27,983 bases of DNA from an uncultured Rikenella sp. (GCF_910579375.1 NZ_CAJTUJ010000021.1:1-27983); one strand, 5' to 3'. Counted from the stretch's first letter, positions 16,774 to 25,233 are shown. Made by a program: numbers and translations. Notes: generated by a model not told the origin, from the sequence alone.

Positions 16774-17856
16774 TTAGCGATACTCCTGCGCCTGTTGCGC
16801 AATCAGAGCCTCGTCGTCGAAGTAGTCGATGCGCATCGCCCGCCGCACATCGGCCAATGTAGCTGCCGCCGCTTCGCGAGCCGCCTCGCTGCCCCGCTTC
16901 AGCATGCGGTAGACCTCCGGAATGTCCTGCTCGTACTCCTTGCGCCGGGCGCGGATCGGCTCCAGCGTCTCCTCCAGCACCGCATTGAGCAGCCGTTTGA
17001 CCTTGACATCGCCCAGTCCGCCCCGCCGGTAGTGCGCTTTGAGCTCGTCGAGACCGGCATATTCCGGCAGGTAAGCGGCAAAATGTTCCGGTCGGCAGAA
17101 AGCGTCGAGGTAGGTGAATACGGTATTCCCCTCGACCTTCCCCGGGTCTTCGACCCGCAGGTGCCCCGGGTCGGTGAACATGGTCTTGACCCGTTTGGCC
17201 ACCTCTTCGGCACTGTCGGAGAGGTAGATGCAGTTGCCGAGCGACTTGCTCATCTTCGCCTTGCCGTCCGTCCCCGGCAGCCGCAGGCAGGCCGCGTTCT
17301 CCGGCAGCAGAATCTCCGGCTCCACCAACGCCGGCCCGTAAATCGAGTTGAACCGCCGCACGATCTCGCGCGTCTGTTCGATCATCGGCTCCTGATCCTC
17401 GCCCACCGGAACGGTCGTGGCGCGGAAAGCCGTGATGTCCGCCGCCTGGCTGATCGGATAGGTGAAGAAACCCACCGGAATGTTCGCCTCGAAGTTGCGC
17501 ATCTTGATCTCGGTCTTCACCGTCGGATTCCGTTGCAGACGCGAGACGGTCACCAGGTTCATATAATAGAACGACAGTTCGCACAACTCCGGAATCTGGG
17601 ACTGAATGAAGATGGTGCTCCGTGTCGGATCGATCCCGCACGAGAGGTAGTCCAGAGCCACTTCGATGATGTTTCGCCGCACCTTTTCCGGGTTGTCCGC
17701 GTTGTCGGTGAGCGCCTGCGCGTCGGCGATCATGATGTAGATGCGGTCGAACTCACCGGAGTTTTGCAGTTCGACACGCCGCTTCAGCGAACCTACGTAG
17801 TGTCCCAAGTGGAGGCGTCCCGTGGGGCGGTCGCCGGTCAGAATAATTTTTCCCAT
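16774..17856 (-). CDS. trpS: Tryptophanyl-tRNA synthetase
   Basis: Class I aminoacyl-tRNA synthetase charging tRNA-Trp; 360 aa, normal length. The HIGH-type motif is PTGRLHLGHY (residues 11-20), the KMSKS motif is complete at 201-205 (GKAKMSKSLGN), and MIADAQALTD and PVGEDQ mark the active site. It is transcribed away from the outer-membrane beta-barrel gene from a shared intergenic region. The tolC-like and hlyD-like genes follow downstream on the same strand. A leader of roughly 150 bases may precede it. I see no T-box-like element or Trp-rich leader peptide. Confidence 0.97.
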   Translation of the reverse strand: MGKIILTGDRPTGRLHLGHYVGSLKRRVELQNSGEFDRIYIMIADAQALTDNADNPEKVRRNIIEVALDYLSCGIDPTRSTIFIQSQIPELCELSFYYMNLVTVSRLQRNPTVKTEIKMRNFEANIPVGFFTYPISQAADITAFRATTVPVGEDQEPMIEQTREIVRRFNSIYGPALVEPEILLPENAACLRLPGTDGKAKMSKSLGNCIYLSDSAEEVAKRVKTMFTDPGHLRVEDPGKVEGNTVFTYLDAFCRPEHFAAYLPEYAGLDELKAHYRRGGLGDVKVKRLLNAVLEETLEPIRARRKEYEQDIPEVYRMLKRGSEAAREAAAATLADVRRAMRIDYFDDEALIAQQAQEYR

Positions 17857-18019
17857 TTTCTTGCTATTTCATTCGCGCCTTTCGGCCCGCCGGAGCGGGC
17901 GGCGGCACATCGTTTCCCGTACAGGCGACCGGCCGGCTCATCTCCCTGTCGTCCCCGGCTTTTCAAGCGGCGGCGCATCCCGCAGGCGATATTTATTTAT
18001 GACGGATGTCAATAAAGTT

Positions 18020-18027
18020 CAAATTTA
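18020..18027 (-). promoter_or_regulatory. -7 box for trpS (TAAATTTG)
   Basis: Perfect TAnnTTTG match on the minus strand. It would give a trpS leader of about 155 nt. The -33 element would fall within the footprint of the opposite promoter. Confidence 0.4.
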
Positions 18028-18031
18028 ATGC

Positions 18032-18039
18032 TATCTTTG
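18032..18039 (+). promoter_or_regulatory. -7 box for beta-barrel gene (TATCTTTG)
   Basis: Perfect Bacteroidota -7 box, 35 bases before the ATG at 18075. It decides the start: an upstream in-frame ATG at 18006 would lie before the transcription start. Confidence 0.65.
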
Positions 18040-18074
18040 GGATATTCAAAACGCAACTTAAACTTATAAATATC

Positions 18075-18830
18075 ATGAGATTTAAATCAATGCTTCTTGC
18101 TCTGGCCGCAGTCGGGGCTGCGGCGGTCGGCGAGGCGTATGCTCAGCGGGTCGTGACGCCGTTCACGCCGCGGGTCGTGGATTCGACCGGCAAAAAGGTC
18201 TATGTCCAGCCTCAGAAAATCCGGCGGAGCCGGCTCGCGGTTACTTTCGGCTACGGCTATTCGCCGATTACGGCCAACTCCAGCTATGCCAACAAACGTT
18301 TTCCGTTCGTCGAGAATAACTCGCCTACGGTGGTCGATCCGCCGTCGAAGGTGACCGGCTGCTTCGGGACGGTCAGCCTGGGGATCAACTACGAGATTAC
18401 GCCGTGGCTGGAGCTCAACGTGCCGTTCGTCTATTCGCACAGCAAGGGGTGGCAGCCCTGCGTGCGCGGGTCGGAAGACATCTCGGGCGGACAGAAGGAC
18501 GACTGGTTCACCTTGTTGCCCAACTTGCGGATCAACTGGGTGCGGAACAATTGGCTGTCGGTCTACACCCGGGCGGGTATCGGGTTCGGCGTGGGGAATC
18601 GGTGGGTGTCGATCGACCAGGACCAGACCGTGAAGGCGATCTTCGGCTGGCAGGTGTCGCCGGTGGGGGTCGAGATGGGGAAGGGTAATTTCTGCTTCTT
18701 CGTCGAGGGCGGATACGGCTTTACGGGAGCGGTCACGGCAGGGATCAAGCTCAAGGTCGGCAAGATGCAGAAAAACGGCCGGGTGAGCACGGGGCGCAAG
18801 GTCGATTGGTATGAAAAGTACCTGAGATAG
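18075..18830 (+). CDS. Outer membrane beta-barrel protein
   Basis: Predicted small outer-membrane barrel, 251 aa, function unknown. The signal peptide MRFKSMLLALAAVGAAAVGEAYA is followed by Gln. The mature part shows alternating hydrophobic/polar strands with aromatic ends (RLAVTFGYGYSPI, GTVSLGINYEITPWLELNVPFVYSHS, LSVYTRAGIGFGVGNRW, FCFFVEGGYGFTGAVTAGIKLKVG), typical of an OmpA/OmpW-like 8- to 10-strand barrel. The protein ends in a basic, polar stretch (GRKVDWYEKYLR) rather than the usual terminal aromatic strand. Start chosen from the signal peptide and the promoter at 18032. It stands alone between trpS and the AspT-family gene. Confidence 0.8.
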   Translation: MRFKSMLLALAAVGAAAVGEAYAQRVVTPFTPRVVDSTGKKVYVQPQKIRRSRLAVTFGYGYSPITANSSYANKRFPFVENNSPTVVDPPSKVTGCFGTVSLGINYEITPWLELNVPFVYSHSKGWQPCVRGSEDISGGQKDDWFTLLPNLRINWVRNNWLSVYTRAGIGFGVGNRWVSIDQDQTVKAIFGWQVSPVGVEMGKGNFCFFVEGGYGFTGAVTAGIKLKVGKMQKNGRVSTGRKVDWYEKYLR

Positions 18831-18959
18831 GGCGTTCGGCGTTCGGACGCACACGGTTTTCGACAGAGGTCGGATGCTGCGGTTCCAGGGGCGGGGCGGC
18901 GGGATTCGGCCTTTCGCGTTTTCGGGCCGAAAATCGGTATACCGAATCAAAATAAAGCG

Positions 18960-18967
18960 TACCTTTG
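18960..18967 (+). promoter_or_regulatory. -7 box for AspT-family operon (TACCTTTG)
   Basis: Perfect TAnnTTTG, 25 bases before the ATG at 18993. The -33 element is not clear. A TTCGGCC/GGCCGAA inverted repeat (18905-18931) lies just upstream without a T-run. Confidence 0.6.
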
Positions 18968-18992
18968 TCCCCTCTTTAATTTCGGAAAGTTT

Positions 18993-20666
18993 ATGGAGTG
19001 GATACATAATCTCTTTTTCGGAGGCGGCGTGGCCCATTCGATCCTGCTGATCGCGCTGGTCATCGCTGCCGGGATCGCGCTCGGGAAGATCAAAATCGCC
19101 GGCATTTCGCTGGGCGTCACCTGGATTCTTTTCGTCGGCATCGCATTGAGCCATTTCGGCATGCGTATCGACCCGACCACCTTGCACTTCGTCAAGGAGT
19201 TCGGGCTCATTCTCTTCGTCTACTCCATCGGGTTGCAGGTGGGGCCCGGGTTCTTCTCGTCGCTCAAGAAGGGGGGCTTTACGCTGAATATGCTGGCCAC
19301 GGCGATCGTGCTGATCGGGGTGGCCATTGCTTATATCATCCACGTGGTGACCGGGATTCCGATTACCACCATGGTGGGAGTGCTGTCGGGAGCCGTGACC
19401 AATACCCCGGGACTCGGGGCGGCGCAGCAGGCCTATACCGATATGAAAGGCGTCAGCGATCCGTCGATTCCGCTGGGCTATGCCGTGGCTTATCCGCTGG
19501 GGGTGATCGGGATTATCGTTTCGATCATGGCTTTGCGGCTGATTTTCCGCATTCGGCTGGACAAGGAGGCTGCGGCGGCCAACCACAGCGATCAGGACGA
19601 CGCGGGGGCGCAGCGCATCTCGATCGTGCTGGAGAATCCGACCATTGCCGGACGGACGGTGGGCGATATTTCGAGCCTGATCGACCGGACATTCGTCATC
19701 TCGCGCGTGTGCCACCAGAAAGACGGGCGCACGGAGATCGCCAGCAACAACACCGAGCTGAACTTGGGTGATAAGTTGTTCGTGATTGCGGCACACAAAG
19801 ATGAAGATGCGCTGGTGGCGTTCCTCGGGCATAAGCTCGACATGGCTTTCGAAGAGTGGGAGAAGCTGGACAGCCAGTTCGTTTCGCGCCGCGTGATGAT
19901 CACCAAATCGGAGCTCAACGGAAAACGGTTGGGCGACCTCCGGTTGCGGAGCACGTATGGGATCAATATTACGCGGGTCAATCGGGCCGGGGTCGATCTG
20001 GTGGCCAACCGGAACCTCCATCTCCAGATGGGCGACCGGGTGACCATGGTCGGTACCGAGATCGGAGTGGCCGAGGCGACTAAGGTCTTGGGGAACTCCA
20101 TGCGGCGGTTGCGCGAACCTAATCTTATTCCGATCTTCATCGGGATTTTCCTCGGAGTTTTGCTCGGGAGCATTCCGATTCTGCTGCCCGGGATTCCCCA
20201 GCCGCTAAAATTGGGGCTGGCCGGCGGACCGCTGATCGTATCCATCCTGATCAGCCGCTTCGGGCCGCAATATAAAGTGGTGACATATACTACGATGAGC
20301 GCCAACCTCATGCTGCGCGAGATCGGGATTGCGCTCTTTCTGGCCGGCGTCGGCTTGGGTGCGGGCGAGGGGTTCGTGGAGACCATCGTAGACGGCGGGG
20401 GATACAAATGGGTCGGCTATGGCGTGATTATCACCATGGTGCCCTTGCTGATCGTAGGGACTGTCGGACGTTTGTTCTACAAGATCAACTACTTCACCCT
20501 CGCGGGGCTCTTGTCCGGCAGTATGACCGACCCGCCTGCCTTGGCCTACTCCAATGCCGTGGCGGGCAACGACCTCCCGGCGGTGGGCTATGCGACGGTC
20601 TATCCGCTGACTATGTTTCTGCGCATCCTGACCGCCCAGTTGCTGATTCTCTTCGCGGCGGCGTAA
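18993..20666 (+). CDS. AspT/YidE-family transporter with RCK domains
   Basis: Putative membrane transporter of the aspartate:alanine exchanger (AAE) superfamily, YidE/YbjL-like; 557 aa. The N-terminal membrane half (about residues 10-180) contains the duplicated family motif (FGLILFVYSIGLQVGPGF, then TNTPGLGAAQQA). A cytoplasmic region of about 170 residues carries two TrkA-C/RCK-C-like domains (about 205-370; GRTVGDIS and GKRLGDLRLR, each ending in a GDxLxVxG-type turn). The C-terminal half repeats the membrane pattern (GIALFLAGVGLGAGEGF, MTDPPALAYSNA). The substrate is unknown. folE starts 13 bp downstream, so it heads a transporter-folE-purF-metY transcription unit. Confidence 0.9.
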   Translation: MEWIHNLFFGGGVAHSILLIALVIAAGIALGKIKIAGISLGVTWILFVGIALSHFGMRIDPTTLHFVKEFGLILFVYSIGLQVGPGFFSSLKKGGFTLNMLATAIVLIGVAIAYIIHVVTGIPITTMVGVLSGAVTNTPGLGAAQQAYTDMKGVSDPSIPLGYAVAYPLGVIGIIVSIMALRLIFRIRLDKEAAAANHSDQDDAGAQRISIVLENPTIAGRTVGDISSLIDRTFVISRVCHQKDGRTEIASNNTELNLGDKLFVIAAHKDEDALVAFLGHKLDMAFEEWEKLDSQFVSRRVMITKSELNGKRLGDLRLRSTYGINITRVNRAGVDLVANRNLHLQMGDRVTMVGTEIGVAEATKVLGNSMRRLREPNLIPIFIGIFLGVLLGSIPILLPGIPQPLKLGLAGGPLIVSILISRFGPQYKVVTYTTMSANLMLREIGIALFLAGVGLGAGEGFVETIVDGGGYKWVGYGVIITMVPLLIVGTVGRLFYKINYFTLAGLLSGSMTDPPALAYSNAVAGNDLPAVGYATVYPLTMFLRILTAQLLILFAAA

Positions 20667-20679
20667 TTTCGTACCGGTT

Positions 20680-21261
20680 ATGGAATACGACGAACAAAAA
20701 ATAGCCCGGCTGGCCGAACACTACAAAGCCATCCTCGAACTGCTCGGCGAAGATCCCGCCCGCGAAGGGCTGCTCAAGACGCCGGAACGCGTGGCCAAGG
20801 CCATGTCGTTCATGACCCAGGGCTATGACCAGGAGCCGATCGACATCCTCCTCTCCGCCAAGTTCCGGGAGGAGTACAAACAGATGGTGGTCGTCAAGGA
20901 CATCGAACTCTACTCGCTGTGCGAACACCACCTGGTGCCGTTCTACGGGAAAGCGCATGTGGCCTATATTCCGAACGGCTTCATCACCGGCCTCTCGAAG
21001 ATACCGAGGGTGGTGGATTGCTTCGCCCGGCGGTTGCAGGTGCAGGAGCGGCTCACGGTACAGATTCGCGACTGCATACAGGAGGCGCTGAACCCGCTCG
21101 GGGTGGCTGTCGTTATCGAGGCGAGCCACATGTGCATGCAGATGCGCGGCGTCGAGAAACAGAACTCGGCGACAACGACTTCCGCTTTTACGGGAGCCTT
21201 TCTTACCCAAATTCAGACCCGCGAGGAGTTCATGAACCTCATTTCGCACAAGCTCAGATAA
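20680..21261 (+). CDS. folE: GTP cyclohydrolase I
   Basis: Converts GTP to 7,8-dihydroneopterin triphosphate, the entry to folate and, with QueD, to queuosine; cytoplasmic decamer in the family. 193 aa, normal length. Zinc ligands are Cys81 and His84 in SLCEHHLVPF and Cys152 in SHMCMQMRGV; FITGLSKIPRVVDCFARRLQVQERLT is the expected substrate-binding core. The gene is tightly spaced (13 bp) after the transporter gene and 25 bp before the purF-like gene, so it is likely co-transcribed with both. No frameshift or missing key residue is seen. Confidence 0.97.
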   Translation: MEYDEQKIARLAEHYKAILELLGEDPAREGLLKTPERVAKAMSFMTQGYDQEPIDILLSAKFREEYKQMVVVKDIELYSLCEHHLVPFYGKAHVAYIPNGFITGLSKIPRVVDCFARRLQVQERLTVQIRDCIQEALNPLGVAVVIEASHMCMQMRGVEKQNSATTTSAFTGAFLTQIQTREEFMNLISHKLR

Positions 21262-21286
21262 CTCACCTTTCACATACCACCATCCT

Positions 21287-22708
21287 ATGAGCGGATTTTT
21301 CGGCTGCGCCTCCCGGCGCGAATGCGTCAACGACGTCTTCTATTGCACGGACTATCATTCGCACCTCGGCACCAAACGGGCCGGGCTCGCCTTCTACAAC
21401 GGCGAGAAGTTCATCCGGTCGATCCACAGCCTCGAAAACGGCTACTTCCGGAACAAGTTCGAAGACGACCTGCCGAAATTCGAAGGCTCCTGCATCGGGA
21501 TCGGCGTGATCAGCGACTTCGAGTCGCAGCCCGTGACCGTCACCAGCCATTTGGGGCGTTTCTCGGTGGTTACGGTGGCGCGGATCGAGAACATGGACGA
21601 GATCGCCGAACGGTTGTTGGCCGAGAACGTCCATTTCGCCGAACTCTCCGGATCGGAGATCAATCCCACGGAGCTGGTGGCGATTCTCATCAGCCAGAGC
21701 AAGACTTTCAAAGAGGGGATCGAGAACGTCCAGCGGACGATCAAGGGCTCCTGTTCGATGCTGATTCTCACCGAACACGGCATTTACGCCGCGCGCGACC
21801 GGTTCGGGCGGACACCGGTCATTATCGGGAAGAACGACTTCGGGTATGTCGCGGCTTCTGAGAGTTCGTCGTTCCTCAATCTCGGATACGAGTATGTGAA
21901 AGACCTCGGGCCGGGCGAGGCGGTTCAGCTGACGCGGGACGGTATTACCGACATCCTGCCGGCGGGGAGTCGGAAACAGATCTGCTCGTTCCTGTGGGTT
22001 TATTACGGCTATCCCTCCTCGGACTACGAGGGGATCAATGTCGAGGATGCCCGCTATCGGTGCGGCGCGGCGATGGCGGCGCGGGACGGGGAGGTCGAGG
22101 CCGATTTCGCCGCCGGGATTCCGGACTCCGGAGTGGGGCATGCCATCGGGTATAGCAATGCCCGGCGGATTCCCTACAAACGGCCGTTCGTCAAGTATAC
22201 GCCGACCTGGCCGCGGAGTTTTATGCCCCAGAACCAGGCGATGCGCGATCTGGTGGCCAAGATGAAGCTGCTGCCGAACGAGGCTTTTACGCGCGGGGCC
22301 AAGATCGTCTTCATGGACGACTCCATCGTGCGGGGGACGCAGCTCAAGGACAATGTCGTGAAACTCAAAGAGGTGGGGGTCGAGGAGGTGCACATGCGGA
22401 TCGCCTGTCCGCCGTTGATCTTTCCGTGCCGGTTCCTGAACTTTTCGACTTCGCGCTCGACTTTCGACCTCTATGCCCGACGCGTGATCCGCGATCTGGA
22501 GGGGACGGACAAACTCTCGGACGAGACATTGGCCGAATATGCCGACGACACCAGCGAAAAATACCGGAAAATGGTCGAAGTGATGGGGCAGCAGCTGCAA
22601 CTGACCTCGCTCAAATTCCAGAACTTGCAGGATGTGGTGGACGCCATCGGCTTGCCGAAAGAGCAGTTGTGTACCCATTGCTGGGACAACAGCAGTTACG
22701 TGGAATAG
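21287..22708 (+). CDS. PurF-like amidophosphoribosyltransferase paralogue
   Basis: 473-aa homologue of glutamine PRPP amidotransferase (first step of purine synthesis). The phosphoribosyltransferase half is intact: PRPP loop FMDDSIVRGT (342-351) and GIPDSGVGHAIGYS (277-290). The N-terminal nucleophile hydrolase half is not canonical. PurF begins Met-Cys-Gly, with Cys as nucleophile after Met removal; this begins Met-Ser-Gly (MSGFFGCAS), and the Asn-Gly oxyanion motif (HNGN region) is replaced by VARIEN near 97-102. Glutaminase activity is therefore doubtful; it may use ammonia or be regulatory. From memory, Met-Ser-Gly forms also occur in other Bacteroidales, so a second, canonical purF may exist elsewhere. 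Confidence 0.88.
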   Translation: MSGFFGCASRRECVNDVFYCTDYHSHLGTKRAGLAFYNGEKFIRSIHSLENGYFRNKFEDDLPKFEGSCIGIGVISDFESQPVTVTSHLGRFSVVTVARIENMDEIAERLLAENVHFAELSGSEINPTELVAILISQSKTFKEGIENVQRTIKGSCSMLILTEHGIYAARDRFGRTPVIIGKNDFGYVAASESSSFLNLGYEYVKDLGPGEAVQLTRDGITDILPAGSRKQICSFLWVYYGYPSSDYEGINVEDARYRCGAAMAARDGEVEADFAAGIPDSGVGHAIGYSNARRIPYKRPFVKYTPTWPRSFMPQNQAMRDLVAKMKLLPNEAFTRGAKIVFMDDSIVRGTQLKDNVVKLKEVGVEEVHMRIACPPLIFPCRFLNFSTSRSTFDLYARRVIRDLEGTDKLSDETLAEYADDTSEKYRKMVEVMGQQLQLTSLKFQNLQDVVDAIGLPKEQLCTHCWDNSSYVE

Positions 22709-22728
22709 CTTAAAAAAACGGCCATTTT

Positions 22729-24012
22729 ATGGAAAAACGATTCAAACGCGAGACCTTGTGCGTGCAGGGCGGCTGGCAGCCCAAGAAGGGCGAGCCGCGG
22801 GTATTGCCCATTTACCAGAGCACGACCTTCAAATACGAGACCAGCGACCAGATGGCGCGGTTGTTCGACCTGGAGGAGAGCGGCTATTTTTACACCCGGT
22901 TGCAAAATCCGACCAACGACGCCGTGGCGGCCAAGATTGCCGCTCTCGAAGGCGGGGTGGCGGCCATGCTGACCTCGTCGGGACAGGCGGCTTCGTTTTA
23001 CGCCCTCTTCAACCTCTGCTCGGCGGGAGATCATTTTGTGAGCGCGTCGGCGATTTACGGCGGGACGTTCAACCTCTTCGCCGTGACCATGAAGAAGATG
23101 GGGATTGAGGTCACTTTCGTGGACGGAGATGCGCCGGCCGAGGAGATTGCGCAGGCTTTCCGGCCCAATACCAAGGCCTTGTTCGCCGAGACGATCGCCA
23201 ACCCGGGGCTGAATGTGCTGGACATCGAAAAATTTGCGACCCTTGCCCATGAGCACGGGGTGCCGCTGATCGTGGACAACACCTTTCCGACGCCGATCAA
23301 CTGCCGGCCTTTCGAATGGGGGGCGGACATCGTGATCCATTCGACCACGAAATACATGGACGGGCACGCTACCGCAGTGGGCGGAGCGATCGTGGACAGC
23401 GGGAATTTCGACTGGGCGGCGCATGCCGCGAAGTTTCCGGGGCTCACGGCGCCGGACGAGTCGTACCACGGGCTGACCTACACCGAAGCGTTCGGCAAAG
23501 GGGCTTATATCACGAAGGCGACGGCGCAGCTGATGCGCGACCTCGGCTCCATCCAGTCGCCGCAGAACGCCTTTCTGCTCAATCTCGGTCTGGAGACGCT
23601 CCATCTGCGGGTGGCGCGCCACTGCGAGAATGCGCAGCGGGTGGCCGAGTATCTCGCTTCGCGAACCGATAAGGTGGCTTGGATCAACTATCCGGGGCTG
23701 CCGGGGAACAGGTATTACGAACTGGCGCAGAAGTACATGCCGAACGGGACGTGCGGCGTGGTGACATTCGGCCTCAAGGGGGGACGGGAAGAGTCCATTC
23801 GCTTTATGGACAGCTTGGAGCTGGGCGCGATCGTGACCCATGTGGCGGATGCCCGGACATCGGTGTTGCATCCGGCCAGCCATACGCACCGTCAACTGAC
23901 GGACGAGCAGCTGATTGCGGCCGGAGTGGCGCCCGATTTGATCCGCTTCTCGGTGGGGATCGAGGATGCCGGGGATATCATCGCGGATATCGAACAGGCT
24001 TTGGAACGATAA
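22729..24012 (+). CDS. metY: O-acetylhomoserine sulfhydrylase
   Basis: PLP-dependent Cys/Met-metabolism enzyme, 427 aa, expected to make homocysteine from O-acetylhomoserine and sulfide for methionine synthesis. The start MEKRFKRETLCVQGGWQPKKGEPRVLPIYQSTTFKY is typical of the MetY group, SSGQAA binds the cofactor phosphate, LIVDNTFPTP carries the Asp that contacts the PLP nitrogen, and Lys208 in STTKYMDGH forms the Schiff base. Length fits MetY (about 430) rather than MetB/MetC (about 390). It is the last gene of the plus-strand unit and is followed at once by a strong hairpin terminator (24032-24081). Confidence 0.93.
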   Translation: MEKRFKRETLCVQGGWQPKKGEPRVLPIYQSTTFKYETSDQMARLFDLEESGYFYTRLQNPTNDAVAAKIAALEGGVAAMLTSSGQAASFYALFNLCSAGDHFVSASAIYGGTFNLFAVTMKKMGIEVTFVDGDAPAEEIAQAFRPNTKALFAETIANPGLNVLDIEKFATLAHEHGVPLIVDNTFPTPINCRPFEWGADIVIHSTTKYMDGHATAVGGAIVDSGNFDWAAHAAKFPGLTAPDESYHGLTYTEAFGKGAYITKATAQLMRDLGSIQSPQNAFLLNLGLETLHLRVARHCENAQRVAEYLASRTDKVAWINYPGLPGNRYYELAQKYMPNGTCGVVTFGLKGGREESIRFMDSLELGAIVTHVADARTSVLHPASHTHRQLTDEQLIAAGVAPDLIRFSVGIEDAGDIIADIEQALER

Positions 24013-24031
24013 CCCCCTCTCCGAACGACAT

Positions 24032-24081
24032 CGCGCCGGCCGCTATTCGAAAGTACCTCGAAATAGCGGCCGGCGCGTTTT
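24032..24081. terminator. Bidirectional terminator between metY and lspA
   Basis: A very strong GC-rich hairpin: left arm 24032-24050, 7-base loop, right arm 24058-24077, about 19 bp with one bulged A, followed by TTTT. It lies between converging genes and probably ends metY transcripts and, less clearly, lspA transcripts. Confidence 0.85.
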
Positions 24082-24106
24082 CCGTCCCCCCCTTTTCCAG
24101 TGGAGC

Positions 24107-24727
24107 CTACCTGAAATATTTGTACTGGAAAATCAACAGATAAGCGAATCCGCACGTCACATAAGCATCTGCAATGTTGAAAACCGGGCTGAAAAAGGTG
24201 TACGGCTCTCCGCCGATGAACGGCACCCACGACGGCATCCGTTCGATTTCGATGATCGGAAAGTAGAGCATATCCACGACGCTCCCGTGCAGAAACGGTG
24301 CATATCCCGTCCCCCACGGCACGAAATGAGCCACCGCATAAGGCGTCGATTCCGAGAAAATCAGCCCATAGAACGATGCGTCGATAATATTTCCCATCGC
24401 TCCCGCCAGCACGACCGCCACCCCGACGATCACCCCCCGCGGCGCCCCCCGACGAACCAGGCGGACGAGATACCAGCCGATCGCTCCCACCGCCGCGATG
24501 CGCAACAAGCTCAGGGCCAGTTTCCCGTAGCTCCCCCCGATCTCCATCCCGTAAGCCGCTCCCCGGTTTTCGATGAAGTTGATGTAGAACCAGCGTCCAA
24601 AGACCGGAATCGCTTCGTTCAGCGTCATATGCGTCTTGACCGCGATCTTGACCGTCTGGTCGATCGTCAGCAGGGCGATGACGAAGAGCAGGAGCAGCAG
24701 AAGGGGCTTTTTATATTTCGAATCCAT
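24107..24727 (-). CDS. lspA: Lipoprotein signal peptidase (signal peptidase II)
   Basis: Inner-membrane aspartyl protease that removes signal peptides from prolipoproteins; 206 aa. Catalytic aspartates are Asp116 (GNIIDASFYG) and Asp187 (FNIADAY); the N-terminal FIENRGAAYG motif is also present. Four membrane segments lie near 8-26, 70-90, 98-116 and 185-200. A long extracytoplasmic insert (about 121-178) between the two aspartates is, to my knowledge, usual in Bacteroidota LspA. I place the start at 24727 because the longer frame from 24826 begins upstream of a perfect promoter box at 24758-24765 and would add a poorly conserved extension. It should process the DUF4296 and HlyD lipoproteins seen in this window. 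Confidence 0.95.
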   Translation of the reverse strand: MDSKYKKPLLLLLLFVIALLTIDQTVKIAVKTHMTLNEAIPVFGRWFYINFIENRGAAYGMEIGGSYGKLALSLLRIAAVGAIGWYLVRLVRRGAPRGVIVGVAVVLAGAMGNIIDASFYGLIFSESTPYAVAHFVPWGTGYAPFLHGSVVDMLYFPIIEIERMPSWVPFIGGEPYTFFSPVFNIADAYVTCGFAYLLIFQYKYFR

Positions 24728-24757
24728 AGGAGTCAGTCTCGGTAGTCGTGTGTGCGG

Positions 24758-24765
24758 CAAAGATA
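24758..24765 (-). promoter_or_regulatory. -7 box for lspA (TATCTTTG)
   Basis: Perfect TAnnTTTG on the minus strand, 30 bases before the ATG at 24727. Its upstream -33 region falls inside the hairpin of the HU terminator (24771-24813). Confidence 0.65.
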
Positions 24766-24767
24766 CG

Positions 24768-24813
24768 AAAATGCCGACCGATTTCCGAAGTAATTCCGAA
24801 AACCGATCGGCAT
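24768..24813 (-). terminator. Terminator of the HU gene
   Basis: Minus-strand hairpin with arms in 24771-24789 and 24794-24813 (ATGCCGA and CGAT/CG blocks, several mismatches), followed by TTTTC. It overlaps the lspA promoter region. Confidence 0.6.
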
Positions 24814-24911
24814 GAATAAATGACATATTGCCGCATATCGAAAATCACCGCGCCTGTTTCAGACGGTGCGGCCCCGTTCGGGCGCTCGATACGCAGACGT
24901 TGTAGCCGGTG

Positions 24912-25187
24912 TTATTTCCCCACCACCGAGTTCAGTTCAGCGCCAGCCTTGAATTTAACCACTTTCTTGGCAGCGATCTTGATCGTAGCCCCCGTCCGCG
25001 GGTTGCGTCCCGTGCGAGCCGGTTTTTTCGTTACGCTGAACGAACCGAAGCCTACCAGCGCGATTTTGTCGCCCGCTTTCAGCGTTTTGCCCGTTACGTC
25101 GATAAATGCTTCCAGCGCTTTTTTAGCCTGAACTTTGGTCAGTCCTGCACCCGTAGCGATGGCATCGATCAGTTGAGATTTATTCAT
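24912..25187 (-). CDS. HU-family DNA-binding protein
   Basis: Small histone-like nucleoid protein, 91 aa, dimeric, bending DNA non-specifically. The N-terminal helices (MNKSQLIDAIATGAGLTKVQAKKALEAF) and core (DKIALVGFGSFSV) are canonical, and the DNA-intercalating arm carries the expected RNPRTG motif. The C-terminus KKVVKFKAGAELNSVVGK is standard. It has its own promoter (25234-25263) with about 42 bases of leader and a hairpin terminator downstream, so it is monocistronic. Distinction from IHF subunits rests on the arm sequence and length. Confidence 0.96.
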   Translation of the reverse strand: MNKSQLIDAIATGAGLTKVQAKKALEAFIDVTGKTLKAGDKIALVGFGSFSVTKKPARTGRNPRTGATIKIAAKKVVKFKAGAELNSVVGK

Positions 25188-25233
25188 AACCGTTAGTGTT
25201 TAGAAAGTTAGTAATATCGGTTGTTGGATGTTG

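Larger units (their letters stand above)
17857..18074. other. Divergent intergenic region trpS / beta-barrel gene
   Basis: Contains two oppositely directed TAnnTTTG boxes only 4 bases apart (18020-18027 minus, 18032-18039 plus). The trpS side could encode a 25-codon leader peptide beginning MSRPVACTG on the minus strand; it has no Trp codons and I do not call it a gene. A CCCGCtccGGCGGG hairpin lies near 17887-17900. Confidence 0.5.

Noticed and set aside
18905..18931. TTCGGCC/GGCCGAA inverted repeat as terminator of the beta-barrel gene
   Set aside because: The loop is 13 bases and no T-run follows, so intrinsic termination is not supported.
18087..20021. Long minus-strand open frame opposite the beta-barrel and AspT-family genes
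   Set aside because: Spans two well-supported genes and their promoter; composition typical of antisense frames in GC-rich DNA.
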